From positions 1 through 55,506 of the forward strand of contig NZ_JARHZJ010000029.1 of the NCBI RefSeq assembly GCF_029258205.1: a stretch of 55,506 bases of DNA, read 5' to 3'. The notes below the pieces were generated by a model. It saw nothing but the letters and a program-made list of their open reading frames with translations. It had not been told where the DNA came from and made no database searches. The DNA is from Clostridium sp. (lineage in GTDB: Bacteria; Bacillota; Clostridia; Clostridiales; Clostridiaceae). Below are positions 1 to 11,040 of this stretch, in pieces (position 1 is the first letter of the stretch; every line of letters begins with the position of its first letter). The translations under genes and the position numbers were made by a program.

Positions 1-111
1 TAAGAAGTTTGGTATAGCTATTGCTGCTAATATCGCTATGATTGCTATAACTATAATTAGTTCTATTAGCGTAAAACCTTTTTTCTTTTTGTTTTGTTTT
101 TTTGTATTCAT
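1..111 (-). CDS. pilA: Type IV prepilin, N-terminal part (cut by window edge)
   Basis: Only the first 37 codons are present; the gene runs off the left edge. The visible protein has a short Lys-rich leader (MNTKKQNKKKKG), then FTLIELIIVIAIIAILAAIA. This is the class III prepilin signal: cleavage by the prepilin peptidase falls between Gly and Phe, Glu is at mature position 5, and a long hydrophobic helix follows. An AGGAGG-type site precedes the ATG. The gene lies directly downstream of pilC on the same strand, so it is probably the major pilin of the assembly cluster at 183-3917. The C-terminal half is not visible, so pilin and minor pseudopilin cannot be separated. Confidence 0.85.
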   Translation of the reverse strand, partial: MNTKKQNKKKKGFTLIELIIVIAIIAILAAIAIPNFL

Positions 112-182
112 TTGTTTTCCTCCTTAAAATAATATTCAATTTATATTAAAAGATAAACTTTTAATTCTTATTAACTCTCATT

Positions 183-1382
183 TTAACCTATACTGTTATA
201 CATTCTAAACATAGGTGTTAATATTGAAATTATTAAAAATCCTATAATTATTCCCATAAAAACTATCATTGCAGGCTCTATTAATGCTGTCGCTGTTTGT
301 ATTTCTCTTTCTAGTTCATCATCATAAAAGTCTGCTGTTTTATCTAATATGCTATCTAGTGAACCAGCTTCCTCTCCAACCTTAACCATTGAAGCAAGCA
401 TTGGTGGAAAGATTTTTATTTTCATTATTGAATCTCCTAATCCTTCCCCTTTTAATACCTTTTCTTTTACTTTTAGTAATTCCTTCTCTGCAATTTTATT
501 ACCAACTACAGAAGCAACTATTTCTAGAGATGTTATTAAAGATATTCCACTTGATGATACTATTCCCATTGTTCTTGTAAATCTAGAAACTATTATTTTT
601 TGAGTTAATTTCTTTATTAATGGGATTTTTAAATTTATTACACTTAATGTGTATTGACCTTTTTCACTCTTTAAATATTTTCCAAGCAATATAATTGCTA
701 TTACTAAAATTAAAAAAATTATTATTCCATACTTGCCTAGTATCTTACTCGTGTCAAGAACCATCTTAGTTGACATTGGAAGCTCTACATTGTTTTCTTC
801 AAACATTTGTACAAAGGTTGGCATTACAAAGGTAAGAATAAAGGTAATAGCAATAATAGCTACCACTGCAAGAACTAAGGGATAAATCATAGCACTTTTA
901 ATTTTTCCTCTTATCTTTGTTTCTTTTTCATAGTATTCAGCCATTCTTTTTAATATTATATCTAAATTACCACTTTTCTCACCAGCATCAATCATGTTAG
1001 TAAGTAAATTTGGGAAAACATCTTTTCTTTTCCTCATAGAACTTGATAAAGTTTCTCCTTTTTTTATATCAGCATTTACTCCAATCAAGGCTTCCCTAAG
1101 CTTTGGATTATCACTTTGTTCTGTTAATATATTCAAAGCTTTACCAATAGGCAATCCAGAATCTAACATAACATAAAACTGTCTAGAAAATACTGCTATA
1201 TCCTTAAGTTTCACCTTACGATTAAAAGAAAAACTTCTTTTACTTCGTTCCTTTTCTATACTTAGAGGATAATATTGATTTGATAAAAGCATTTCCCTAA
1301 CTTGACTTTCAGAACTAGCACTTTGAGAGCCTTCTACTCTTTGTCCCTTTGAATTAATAGCTTTGTATTTAAAATTTGCCAT
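183..1382 (-). CDS. pilC: Type IV pilus inner-membrane platform protein PilC
   Basis: This 399-aa protein is the usual length for PilC/GspF. It has two tandem cytoplasmic T2SSF helical domains (about residues 65-190 and 270-390), each followed by hydrophobic segments (about 165-190, 215-235, 370-392). Typical motifs such as RQFYVMLDSGLPIGKAL and DAGEKSGNLD in the first repeat recur as VSSSGISL and VGEEAGSLD in the second. It anchors the PilB motor to the pilus base in the membrane. It starts 27 bp after pilB ends and is probably co-transcribed with it and with the pilin that follows. An AAGGAGAGG site supports the ATG at 1382. Confidence 0.93.
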   Translation of the reverse strand: MANFKYKAINSKGQRVEGSQSASSESQVREMLLSNQYYPLSIEKERSKRSFSFNRKVKLKDIAVFSRQFYVMLDSGLPIGKALNILTEQSDNPKLREALIGVNADIKKGETLSSSMRKRKDVFPNLLTNMIDAGEKSGNLDIILKRMAEYYEKETKIRGKIKSAMIYPLVLAVVAIIAITFILTFVMPTFVQMFEENNVELPMSTKMVLDTSKILGKYGIIIFLILVIAIILLGKYLKSEKGQYTLSVINLKIPLIKKLTQKIIVSRFTRTMGIVSSSGISLITSLEIVASVVGNKIAEKELLKVKEKVLKGEGLGDSIMKIKIFPPMLASMVKVGEEAGSLDSILDKTADFYDDELEREIQTATALIEPAMIVFMGIIIGFLIISILTPMFRMYNSIG

Positions 1383-1408
1383 AATTCCTCTCCTTTTGTC
1401 TTATCAAA

Positions 1409-3100
1409 TTAAGTATCGTAAGTTATATTTAACATTTCTTCAACTGTTGTATTTCCTTCTAAAACTAAACTTCTACATGCTTGTCTAAGTGTTCTCATAC
1501 CATGCTTAATTGAAATTTCCTTAAGAACATCTGCACTTTCATTTTTTAAAATAGCATCTCTATGCTCCTTAGTCACTTCCATAATTTCATAAATACCCAT
1601 TCTACCTACATAGCCAGTATGATTACAGTAAGCACACCCTTTACCTATACGAAGTATTAGTTCTTCATTTTTATCTATACTTAATATTTCTTTTTCATAT
1701 GGTGTAGCTTCATAGTCATGTCCACATTTTGGACAAATTTTTCTAACAAGTCTTTGAGCTATAACTCCTTTAATAGCATTTGCAATCAAATATCTTTGAA
1801 CGCCCATATCCTCAAGTCTTAAAATAGTAGATGGAGCATCATTAGTATGTAAGGTTGATAAAACTAAGTGCCCTGTAATAGCTGCTCTTATTGCTATCTT
1901 AGCTGTCTCAGTATCTCTTATCTCCCCAACCATTATGATATCAGGGTCTTGTCTTAATATAGCTCTTAACCCAGTTGCAAAGGTTAATCCAACCTTATTA
2001 TTAACATTGACTTGGTTAATTCCTTCAATTGAAACCTCAACAGGATCTTCTACAGTAATAATATTTTTACTTTCTGTATTTAGCTCATTTAAAATAGTAT
2101 AAAGTGTTGTAGTTTTACCACTTCCTGTAGGTCCTGTAACAAGAATTATTCCATTAGAATAATTTGTTATTTTGTCTAATAGATTAAGTTCATAATTCTT
2201 TAATCCAAGTTCTTCTTTAGAAATTATGAAATTTGCCTTATTGATTATTCTTATAACTATCTTTTCCCCTGTTATCATAGGAAGAGTAGATACTCTTAAA
2301 TCAATTTGTTTATCTCCAACTCTCGTAAGAATTCTTCCATCTTGAGGAAGTCTTTTTTCTGATATGTCTAAATTCGCCAATATTTTAACACGAGTAACTA
2401 AAGGTGCTAAAGTATCTACTGGCAAAGTTGATATAGTGTATAGTTTTCCATCTATTCTATATCTAATTCTTAATATATTTTCATAAGTTTCAATATGTAT
2501 ATCACTAGCTCTCTCTTCAACTGCATTCTTAATAACATACTCTATCATTTTTACAATAGGTGCATTATCTAAATTATCTATTTCCTCAATTTTATCTAAA
2601 TTAAGCTCATCACGTTCCTCATCAGAGGCTTTTGATAATTCCTCAGCAACTGATAAAACCTTTTGGTTTGAATAATATATATCTATAGCTCTTTGAATAG
2701 ACTGCTTTGGTGCAATATAAGGCTTAACATTTAGACCCGTAGATATTTCAACATCATCTATTGCAACTATATCTAGTGGATCAGCCATTGCAACTTTTAT
2801 AGTAGTATCATCTACTTCATATGGAAATATCAAATGCTTTCTACAAACATTTTCTGAAATCATCTTTATAGCTCTTCTATCTATTTTTGTAATTTCAAGA
2901 TTTACTCTTTCAATATTTAATTGTTTTTCTAAAACTTCTATTATATCCTCTTCATCAACAAAGTTTTGATCAACTAATATTTCTCCAAGCCTCTTTCCAA
3001 CTTGCTTCTGAATAAGCAATGCTTCTTTAAGCTCATCTTCTGTAAGCTTTCCAGATTCTATTAGCATATCTCCTAAACGCTTTTTCTCATAACTAATCAA
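1409..3100 (-). CDS. pilB: Type IV pilus assembly ATPase PilB
   Basis: A 563-aa hexameric secretion ATPase that powers pilus extension. The N-terminal GspE/MshEN-type domain (about 1-150) precedes the RecA-like ATPase. Walker A GPTGSGKTTT is near residue 325, with the Asp box/Walker B region IMVGEIRDTETA and His box LSTLHTNDAP. A zinc-binding four-cysteine module, CPKCGH then CAYCNHTG, lies at about 457-497 and is typical of PilB rather than PilT. The start is a TTG preceded by AAAGGGGG at good spacing. It sits between pilD and pilC in the same direction, consistent with a pilD-pilB-pilC-pilA unit. Confidence 0.95.
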   Translation of the reverse strand: MISYEKKRLGDMLIESGKLTEDELKEALLIQKQVGKRLGEILVDQNFVDEEDIIEVLEKQLNIERVNLEITKIDRRAIKMISENVCRKHLIFPYEVDDTTIKVAMADPLDIVAIDDVEISTGLNVKPYIAPKQSIQRAIDIYYSNQKVLSVAEELSKASDEERDELNLDKIEEIDNLDNAPIVKMIEYVIKNAVEERASDIHIETYENILRIRYRIDGKLYTISTLPVDTLAPLVTRVKILANLDISEKRLPQDGRILTRVGDKQIDLRVSTLPMITGEKIVIRIINKANFIISKEELGLKNYELNLLDKITNYSNGIILVTGPTGSGKTTTLYTILNELNTESKNIITVEDPVEVSIEGINQVNVNNKVGLTFATGLRAILRQDPDIIMVGEIRDTETAKIAIRAAITGHLVLSTLHTNDAPSTILRLEDMGVQRYLIANAIKGVIAQRLVRKICPKCGHDYEATPYEKEILSIDKNEELILRIGKGCAYCNHTGYVGRMGIYEIMEVTKEHRDAILKNESADVLKEISIKHGMRTLRQACRSLVLEGNTTVEEMLNITYDT

Positions 3101-3173
3101 AGAAAATGCCCCCTTTTTAAATCAAAAATTCAACTATTAAATTGATAATTTTTACTAATAAATTATATATTCT

Positions 3174-3917
3174 TTAAATTCCAAAATATATTGGTGTTAT
3201 TATATTTCCAAAAAATATCAATATAATAGTAGATATTCCTATAGCTGGCCCAAAAGCTATATAGTCACCTTTTTTCTTTTGTTTAAGTAAAATAGCCAAC
3301 AATGCTATTATTCCTCCAATAATAAATGATAAAAATATATTTATTATTGCTAATTTCCATCCTAAAAAAATTCCTGCTATGGCATTTATCTCTATATCCC
3401 CACTCCCCATAGCTCCAGTCAATTTACTAATTAAAAATATTACTACTGCGGATATTAATAATCCAATAAAGTAATTTAAAATATTTTCTCCAAAATAAAA
3501 CTTTTCTATTAGCGCAAAAAGAATCCCAAGTATTATAGCTGGATAAGTAGTAACTGCATAAACATCTTGGGTATCGTAATCTATAAATGAAATTACTATG
3601 AGAAATGTAATTAAGACTAAATACTTAACTGTCAAAAAAGATATACCGTAATATTTGTATACACAAAAATATAAAAAACCTGTAAGCAATTCTATTAATG
3701 GATACCTTATAGATATTTTTGTTTTACAATATCTACACTTTCCACCTAAAAACAAATAACTAAAAACAGGTATTAAATCTATAGGTTTTAGTTGCTTTTT
3801 GCATGTACCACAGTGTGAAGGTGGAAATACTATAGACTCCCCTACAGGAATTCTAAAAATGCAAACATTCAAAAAGCTTCCAATTATTAATCCAAATAAA
3901 AAAAATGTTATAGACAC
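3174..3917 (-). CDS. pilD: Prepilin leader peptidase / N-methyltransferase PilD
   Basis: A 247-aa polytopic membrane protein with the domain order of bifunctional prepilin peptidases. The N-terminal segment is followed by a cytoplasmic zinc loop with two CxxC pairs (CGTC and CRYC, about residues 36-65). The aspartyl protease core has the two catalytic aspartates in IDYDTQD and GSGDIE (about 112-118 and 170-175). It cleaves the Gly-Phe bond of prepilins such as those at 1-111 and 4186-4608 and methylates the new N-terminus. It is encoded just upstream of pilB. Confidence 0.93.
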   Translation of the reverse strand: MSITFFLFGLIIGSFLNVCIFRIPVGESIVFPPSHCGTCKKQLKPIDLIPVFSYLFLGGKCRYCKTKISIRYPLIELLTGFLYFCVYKYYGISFLTVKYLVLITFLIVISFIDYDTQDVYAVTTYPAIILGILFALIEKFYFGENILNYFIGLLISAVVIFLISKLTGAMGSGDIEINAIAGIFLGWKLAIINIFLSFIIGGIIALLAILLKQKKKGDYIAFGPAIGISTIILIFFGNIITPIYFGI

Positions 3918-4185
3918 ATTGCCTCCAAAATTAACTAAAAACTAATTTTTTATTAATATTTAATATTAATTATAAACTTATTAAAATTTTTTGTAAATAT
4001 TTTTGATTAAGCTTTTTTACTCATTATAAGAATAATTTAAATTTTTAGTATTTTCTAATATTATTATTGAATAATACTTAAAAAATAATTAAAGTACATA
4101 ATTTAAAAATAAGGGCATATATAAAAATAAGTTTTACTACTATATTTTATATAGCCCCATAAAAATTAATTTAAGTAAAGTATAT

Positions 4186-4608
4186 TTATCCTATAGATAC
4201 CTTAACTTTTCTTCCATTCTCTATATTTACTTTATATAAATTACCCTTTTGTGGTTTATCTAAATCTTCAAGTAAATCTTGTAACTTACTTTTACTAGCT
4301 TCATCATTCATTCCTGAAATTTGCATACTTCCATTACCTGGGGTTATTTCTATCTTTGTAACACTACTTGAAAGTACATCTTCCGCTAACAACATTTCCA
4401 CTGATCTTTCAATAGCTGCACAATTTTGTTCATCTACTTTTGTTTTTGAACTATCTTTAATAGCTGAAAAGTTAGGAGCTATAACTGTTAAAATTATAGC
4501 CATTATAGCTAAAACAACAGTTAATTCTATTAATGTGAATCCATCTTTCTTATTTCTTTTAAGTTCATTTCTTTTTTTAACTATTAAACTTGTTTTTATT
4601 AATGACAT
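4186..4608 (-). CDS. Type IV pilin-like protein (pseudopilin)
   Basis: A 140-aa protein with a long basic leader (about 22 residues), then a prepilin cleavage motif at KDGFTLIELTVVLAIMAII: Gly before Phe, Glu at +5 and a hydrophobic helix. The remainder is a small polar globular domain without the Cys pair of classical pilins. It lies upstream of pilD on the same strand but is separated by about 270 bp, so it probably has its own promoter. A GGGAGGA site supports the ATG. The role is inferred: a minor pilin or an alternative major pilin of the adjacent machine. Confidence 0.85.
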   Translation of the reverse strand: MSLIKTSLIVKKRNELKRNKKDGFTLIELTVVLAIMAIILTVIAPNFSAIKDSSKTKVDEQNCAAIERSVEMLLAEDVLSSSVTKIEITPGNGSMQISGMNDEASKSKLQDLLEDLDKPQKGNLYKVNIENGRKVKVSIG

Positions 4609-4701
4609 TTATAGTCCTCCCTTTATATATTTAAATTAAAAAATATTTAAATTTAAATTTATATTAGGATTATGGACATTTCTTCCATTTATATACACAA
4701 A

Positions 4702-4730
4702 AAAAGAGATTCTTTTAAAGAATCTCTTTT
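4702..4730 (-). terminator. Intrinsic terminator of the repeat-rich RNA
   Basis: Near-perfect inverted repeat AAAAGAGATTCTTT and AAAGAATCTCTTTT, followed on the minus strand by TTTTTTTG. The plus-strand T run is much shorter, so it probably acts on minus-strand transcripts. Confidence 0.7.
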
Positions 4731-4753
4731 AATATATCATTTGTATATTTAAT

Positions 4754-4987
4754 ATCTTATGTTATTCAAAGTCTTAAGTTATCTTAAAATCTTTTGTTTT
4801 TTTAAATCTTTTGTTTATTCTAACTTATTTAAGTAATCTATAAAATCTTTAGTTTTTTTCTAATATCTTTTGTTATAACAGCCAAAAATATCTTTAAATT
4901 CCACTCATATGTAATTTTAACATCTTTTGTTTTATGAATTCATTTTTTAGGAATTATATCATCTTTAGTACCTATAATTCTTTTGTT
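4754..4987 (-). repeat. Cluster of about ten degenerate AACAAAAGAT repeats
   Basis: On the plus strand the unit is ATCTTTTGTT. Copies start at about 4754, 4771, 4789, 4806, 4845, 4865, 4890, 4922, 4961 and 4978. Four are exact (4789, 4806, 4865, 4922) and the others differ at one to three positions. Spacing is irregular (17-39 bp), so this is neither a CRISPR array nor a simple tandem repeat. Confidence 0.75.
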
Positions 4988-5232
4988 TTCAAAAATCATT
5001 TGTAATTTATGTATTTATAATAACAAATATTTTCCCAATTGTCTACAAAACAATACAATATTTTTTATTTTTTTTAATATATGTATTTTATACCAATTAA
5101 AAACTTAAAATCAATACTTTTAATTATAATTAATTTCTAAACAATCTCTTTTTGTAAATTTTTCAATATCTTTTTCGACATTTAATAAAATTTAATCATA
5201 TTATGTAATTTCTTTAAATTAGTAGCTAAATA

Positions 5233-5262
5233 AAAAAGGATGACAATTAAGTCATCCTTTTT
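5233..5262. terminator. groESL terminator
   Basis: AAAAAGGATGAC and GTCATCCTTTTT form a perfect 12-bp stem with a 6-nt loop and T runs on both strands. It abuts the groEL stop codon. Confidence 0.9.
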
Positions 5263-5263
5263 A

Positions 5264-6889
<1,626 letters not shown>

Positions 6890-6936
6890 TTACCTCCAAA
6901 TCTATTATGAATATCTAAATCAATTATAGTTTAAAA

Positions 6937-7233
<297 letters not shown>

Positions 7234-7255
7234 TTAAAAATACTAATTATTTTCT

Positions 7256-7282
7256 TTAGCACTCACTAATACAGAGTGCTAA
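7256..7282. promoter_or_regulatory. CIRCE operator (HrcA binding site)
   Basis: Perfect inverted repeat TTAGCACTC, 9 bp, GAGTGCTAA, which is the full CIRCE consensus. It lies in the groES leader, 35 bp from the start codon, so groESL should be repressed by HrcA and induced by heat or misfolded protein. hrcA is not in this window. Confidence 0.97.
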
Positions 7283-7293
7283 TTCTTACTATT

Positions 7294-7322
7294 ATCATAT
7301 AATTTACCTGTTGTAAATTCAA
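7294..7322 (-). promoter_or_regulatory. groESL promoter
   Basis: On the minus strand TTGAAT (7322-7317) is separated by 17 bp from TATGAT (7299-7294), a good vegetative sigma-A promoter directly upstream of CIRCE. Nothing else is evident between 7323 and 7590. Confidence 0.7.
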
Positions 7323-7590
7323 TAACTAAATTTATTTATTTAGAATATATTATTATTATTTTCTATGTTTAAATGAATTTATCTTAAGTTTTCTACTATT
7401 CTTTTTATTTTTCTTTAATTTGCTTTTTTTGATATATAATTCTATTTATTACTTATTTCCATATTTTTATTTCTTAATACACTACATACTATAAATTAAT
7501 ACTAAATTTTTTCTTTAAATATGCATTTTTGTTTAATATTTAATAAAAAAGTCTAGAATAAATAAAAATAATTATTTTAAGGAGTAAATA

Positions 7591-8229
7591 ATGATTAAGA
7601 TTTTAAAAGATATATTATTATCATTTTACTTACTAATAAGTTCAGTAATATTAGCTATTATTATAACATTAAATATTTCCTCTATACTATATTCTGTACT
7701 TATTAAACTTAATAAAATTACTAACTATAACAATATTGGTAAAGAAGAAATTTTAAATGACTATAATAATATAATTAATTATTTAAATTCTCCCTCAGAA
7801 CAAGTTCTTAAGTTTAAAAACTTTAAAATGAGCCCTACAGGAGAATTTCACTTTCTAGAAGTTAAAAAGATTTTTTCTTCAATATATTTAATAGGTTTAA
7901 TATGCTTAATTTTAGGAATACTTTTATTTATACTTTTTAAAAATTTCAAACTAAAAATATCATTAAAAGCTTTAAATATTTTCTTCTATGAAATTTTATT
8001 TATAGTTACTATTTTACTCTTAAGTTTTTATTTAAACTTCTCAAAAGTCTTTACAATATTTCACAAAATATTTTTCAATAATGATTACTGGTTATTTGAT
8101 CCTAAAAAAGATACAATAATAAATGTTTTGCCTGAATCTTATTTTTCATTTTTAGCAATTTTTATTTTATTTCTAGTAATGATATTTTCAATAATAGCTA
8201 AAATATTTTATACTATAAAAAAAACATAA
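7591..8229 (+). CDS. DUF1461 / TIGR01906-like integral membrane protein
   Basis: A 212-aa protein with hydrophobic segments at about residues 10-33, 92-117, 130-152 and 185-207, and an extracytoplasmic loop after the first. The C-terminal half carries FTIFHKIFF and WLFDPKKD, then LPESYF, the pattern I associate with the DUF1461 (TIGR01906) family found in many Firmicutes. The function of that family is unknown. It is monocistronic, with AAGGAG upstream of the ATG. Confidence 0.6.
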   Translation: MIKILKDILLSFYLLISSVILAIIITLNISSILYSVLIKLNKITNYNNIGKEEILNDYNNIINYLNSPSEQVLKFKNFKMSPTGEFHFLEVKKIFSSIYLIGLICLILGILLFILFKNFKLKISLKALNIFFYEILFIVTILLLSFYLNFSKVFTIFHKIFFNNDYWLFDPKKDTIINVLPESYFSFLAIFILFLVMIFSIIAKIFYTIKKT

Positions 8230-8387
8230 ACATCTAAACTAAAAATATTTAATATGAAATAGATTAGTTAAAAAATTTAGAATAAATCCTCTTAAATTTT
8301 CAAACTATTAAAATAAGTGCTTTTTTAATTTTAAATACATATATTATAATATTTATAAGTATTCTAATTATTAAAGGTGTGATGAAT

Positions 8388-8693
8388 ATGAATAAAGAAA
8401 CTCATATATGTGCTCTTTGCGAAAGAAAAGTTCCTAAAATCACAAAACATCATCTCATTCCTCGTGAAAAAGGTGGAAGATTTGATGAAACGACCTACCT
8501 TTGTGTACCTTGCCATAAACAAGTACATGCTTTGTATAGTAACTATGAATTAGCTGTTAGGCTTAATTCTCTACCACGACTTAAAGATGATGAAAAAATT
8601 AAGCGTTACTTAAAGTTCATAAAAAATCAACCTGGTGATGCTAATATTACTATAAAAAAATCTAAAGCTCTTCGTAAAAAAGGTCGTTATTAA
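8388..8693 (+). CDS. Small HNH-type zinc-finger protein
   Basis: About 101 aa. CALC near the N-terminus and CVPCHKQVH about 35 residues later form a Cys4 zinc knuckle. Between them KHHLIPREKGG supplies the His-His pair of the HNH/beta-beta-alpha-metal nuclease fold. These stand-alone small HNH proteins are common in Clostridium chromosomes and their role is not settled. GTG and ATG codons occur at 8379 and 8382, but AAGGTG is spaced correctly only for the ATG at 8388. The tail is strongly basic (KKSKALRKKGRY). Confidence 0.7.
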   Translation: MNKETHICALCERKVPKITKHHLIPREKGGRFDETTYLCVPCHKQVHALYSNYELAVRLNSLPRLKDDEKIKRYLKFIKNQPGDANITIKKSKALRKKGRY

Positions 8694-8714
8694 TAAAATG
8701 TATTGTATTAAAAT

Positions 8715-8810
8715 AAAACTTACAAACATATAAAGAGAATATCTAAATAAGCTTTAGAATTTAAATTCTTAGTTAAATCTATAAACCCTCTAAACATGTT
8801 TGTAAGTTTT
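8715..8810 (+). terminator. Terminator between the convergent HNH and glycosylase genes
   Basis: A 15-bp perfect inverted repeat (AAAACTTACAAACAT at 8715 and its complement ending at 8810) encloses about 66 nt and runs into TTTTTTC on the plus strand, just before the stop codon of the convergent gene. Confidence 0.6.
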
Positions 8811-8814
8811 TTCG

Positions 8815-9753
8815 TTAAATTTTTATTCCATTTTCTCTAGCATAATAGAATAGATATTGTTGAGCAAATCCAGAATATTCTCCAAATCTCTCTCTTGCAA
8901 AAATTCTTATTTTATTTAATGAGGCATCATCAGCTCCATAAAAATGCATCATTGCTCTCTTAACCCAAACATCTACTGGGAATGCAGAAGTTTTTTTCAT
9001 AGAAAATAGCATTATACAGTCTGCTACCTTTGCTCCTACTCCCATAAATTCTTGAAGACCTTTATGACATCCATCAGCATCCATATTAGTTATCTTTTCT
9101 AAATCATATTTTTCTAATATTTCAACTATATCTTCTTCTGGAGCATCTAGTATTCCCTTTTTAGCTAACTCACAATTATATATATTTTTAGTTGTATCAT
9201 ATATATATTTACTTCTAAATGAAGCTCCTGTCTCTCTTATATCATCTATTGAGGCCTTAGCTAAACTTTCTGGAGTTGGGAAGGAATAATAAGTATTTCC
9301 TTTGTATTCTATTGGTTCTCCCCATCTTTCACTTATTTTCTTTATTGTCTTTGAAATTACAGGAATGCTATTTCTTGCTGATATTATAAATGAAATAACA
9401 AGTTCAAATGGATCTTGATTTAATATTCTTATTCCATATCCAAATTCAACAGCACTCTTTAATGTTTCATCCCAAGATAAAGCTTCCTTTACCTTTGAGT
9501 AATCTCTTTCTAAGTCAAAATAATCCAACCAAATATTCTCAAAATCCTCTTTGTTAGTATTGTATATTGTTACATCATCACCTTCTTGAGCTAACTCTAT
9601 AACTTTTCCAAAGGCAACTCCTATGTATGAGCCACTTTCTGTTCTTTCCCATCTAAAACATTGCCCACATTCAAAAACTTGTTTTATATTAAAGTTTTTT
9701 GCATCCTTTAATACTACTTTATTCTCTCCATATTCTACACTTTTAAAATCCAT
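8815..9753 (-). CDS. ogg: 8-oxoguanine DNA glycosylase (HhH-GPD family)
   Basis: A roughly 312-aa base-excision repair glycosylase/AP lyase. The N-terminal OGG domain includes QVFECGQCFRWE. The helix-hairpin-helix GPD motif has the catalytic Lys in GVGAKVADCIMLF (about residues 235-247) and the Asp in PVDVWVKRAM about 20 residues later. It removes 8-oxoG from DNA. An upstream in-frame GTG (9762) exists, but AGGTG is better spaced for the ATG at 9753, giving MDFKSVEYGENK. It follows the C_GCAxxG gene by about 9 bp and is probably co-transcribed with it. Confidence 0.88.
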   Translation of the reverse strand: MDFKSVEYGENKVVLKDAKNFNIKQVFECGQCFRWERTESGSYIGVAFGKVIELAQEGDDVTIYNTNKEDFENIWLDYFDLERDYSKVKEALSWDETLKSAVEFGYGIRILNQDPFELVISFIISARNSIPVISKTIKKISERWGEPIEYKGNTYYSFPTPESLAKASIDDIRETGASFRSKYIYDTTKNIYNCELAKKGILDAPEEDIVEILEKYDLEKITNMDADGCHKGLQEFMGVGAKVADCIMLFSMKKTSAFPVDVWVKRAMMHFYGADDASLNKIRIFARERFGEYSGFAQQYLFYYARENGIKI

Positions 9754-9762
9754 TCTTTTCAC

Positions 9763-10167
9763 CTATCTTTCTCTTCTTACAATTTCATCCAAGACCTCTG
9801 CTGCAGTTTCTATCATAACTATGCATCTTCTGTCATCATCTTTTTTGTACTTAGCTTTTAACTCAGTACAATTATAGTATCCCAATTTATCATAAAACTT
9901 TTCCATAAATTCCTGTGTTAATGCTCTAGTTTGTGGACTTTGATGACCTCTATCTTCCGTAAATATAAGTCCTATAACACCAGCTGATCCTGTTGCTGCT
10001 CCGCATACATTTCCTATTGATAGTCCTCCACCAAAAGAAGACATTACTTTTAAAGTTTCCTTTGATAAATTTAAATTATATTCTTCATTTGCAGCATACA
10101 TTATACATTCTGCACAATTTAAATCATGCTTCTTATCCCATTTTTCTCTTGCTTTTTCAACTAACAT
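9763..10167 (-). CDS. C_GCAxxG_C_C family redox-type protein
   Basis: A 134-aa protein with the family signature: CAEC near residue 18, VCGAATGSAG near 55, and further conserved cysteines at YNC and RRC. The cysteines are thought to bind a metal or act in redox chemistry; the biochemical role is unknown. It is encoded immediately upstream of ogg with a GGAGGG site. Confidence 0.8.
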   Translation of the reverse strand: MLVEKAREKWDKKHDLNCAECIMYAANEEYNLNLSKETLKVMSSFGGGLSIGNVCGAATGSAGVIGLIFTEDRGHQSPQTRALTQEFMEKFYDKLGYYNCTELKAKYKKDDDRRCIVMIETAAEVLDEIVRRER

Positions 10168-10359
10168 ATTATCCCTCCAAAATAAACTTCTATCTTTTAG
10201 TTATTATAGAGAAAAACTTTAATTTTTTAAATACACATAAATAACATTTGAACTTAAAGTATCAATATTTTAATCCCAACTTTAAGACCTTATGCTAATA
10301 ATATTACACTAATAAAAGTTATTAATAAACAATCTTTTTATACACTCTAAAAAGAAAAA

Positions 10360-10392
10360 CATGGATAGGTCTTCTTTAAAATCCCATCCATG
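10360..10392 (-). terminator. Terminator after the signal peptidase gene
   Basis: CATGGAT and ATCCATG form the stem; on the minus strand it is followed by TTTTTCTTTTT. Confidence 0.7.
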
Positions 10393-10399
10393 CTTTAAA

Positions 10400-10900
10400 C
10401 TAAGCCTTTATTATTTTTTTCTTATCAACTTTAAAAGTATCCCAAAGTATACTTATTGCAATTAGCACCATAAGTCCTGATATTACTATAGGCTTTGATA
10501 AAAATGCTGTAACATAACCTAAAAGAGGCATATGAAATAAAACTTTTCCTATTAAATCTTCACCTCTAACTATTTCATTATCACTAGCATTATTATTATC
10601 TCCCTTTGTTATAAATCCTTCTTCATTTTTTTCAACAACTCTATGAGTAACCACTTTTCCATCATATTTAAATGTTATTATATCTCCAACTTTAATATCA
10701 TCAGATTTAGCACTCCTAACAATAGCTAAATCTCCAGTGTTAATCTCTGGTTCCATACTTCCACTTAATATTGAATATGTTCTAAATCCAACAACCTTAA
10801 ATATTGAATCTGACTTACTCATAAGATTATTTATTAACATTATAACTAACATAAAAATAACAATATAATATACTGTATTAAACATATTTTTTCTATTCAT
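10400..10900 (-). CDS. sipW: ER-type (SipW-like) signal peptidase I
   Basis: A 166-aa membrane peptidase. One N-terminal hydrophobic segment precedes the catalytic Ser in ILSGSMEP. The general base is His (VVTHRVVEK) rather than Lys, which marks the ER/archaeal-like subclass of SipW. Then follow KGDNNNASDN and a C-terminal membrane segment (about 135-155). The start was placed at 10900, giving MNRKNMFNT, because AAGGGTG lies just upstream; a longer frame to 10957 lacks a site. SipW-type enzymes process special substrates such as TasA-like proteins, but none is encoded nearby. Confidence 0.85.
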   Translation of the reverse strand: MNRKNMFNTVYYIVIFMLVIMLINNLMSKSDSIFKVVGFRTYSILSGSMEPEINTGDLAIVRSAKSDDIKVGDIITFKYDGKVVTHRVVEKNEEGFITKGDNNNASDNEIVRGEDLIGKVLFHMPLLGYVTAFLSKPIVISGLMVLIAISILWDTFKVDKKKIIKA

Positions 10901-11040
10901 AAATTCACCCTTACTAAATATAAATATAATTTTCCTATTATATTTATATTCAAACATTATGTAAAGTATTCCTACATAAAAACAAAAGCTTTACCAAAAT
11001 CAAACAAATTCACCCTTAATACAATTTTAATTAAACTAAA

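Larger units (their letters stand above)
4695..5010 (-). ncRNA. Candidate repeat-rich small RNA between groEL and the pilin gene
   Basis: No plausible ORF lies in the 655 bp between the pilin gene and groEL. On the minus strand I see an extended -10 promoter: TAGACA at 5045-5040, a 17-bp spacer and TATTAT with an upstream TG at 5022-5017. This predicts a start near 5010. About 315 nt downstream an intrinsic terminator (4702-4730) ends in a run of seven T on the minus strand. Between them lie about ten degenerate copies of a 10-mer read as AACAAAAGAT. Promoter, repeats and terminator together suggest an untranslated RNA. Expression is inference; I cannot name a family. Confidence 0.4.

Noticed and set aside
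4754-4987. CRISPR-like array
   Set aside because: The repeats are only 10 bp, degenerate and irregularly spaced, and no cas gene is present.
7323-7590. Riboswitch or small gene upstream of the DUF1461 gene
   Set aside because: The region is very AT-rich with no stable stem or start signal beyond the ribosome binding site of the next gene.
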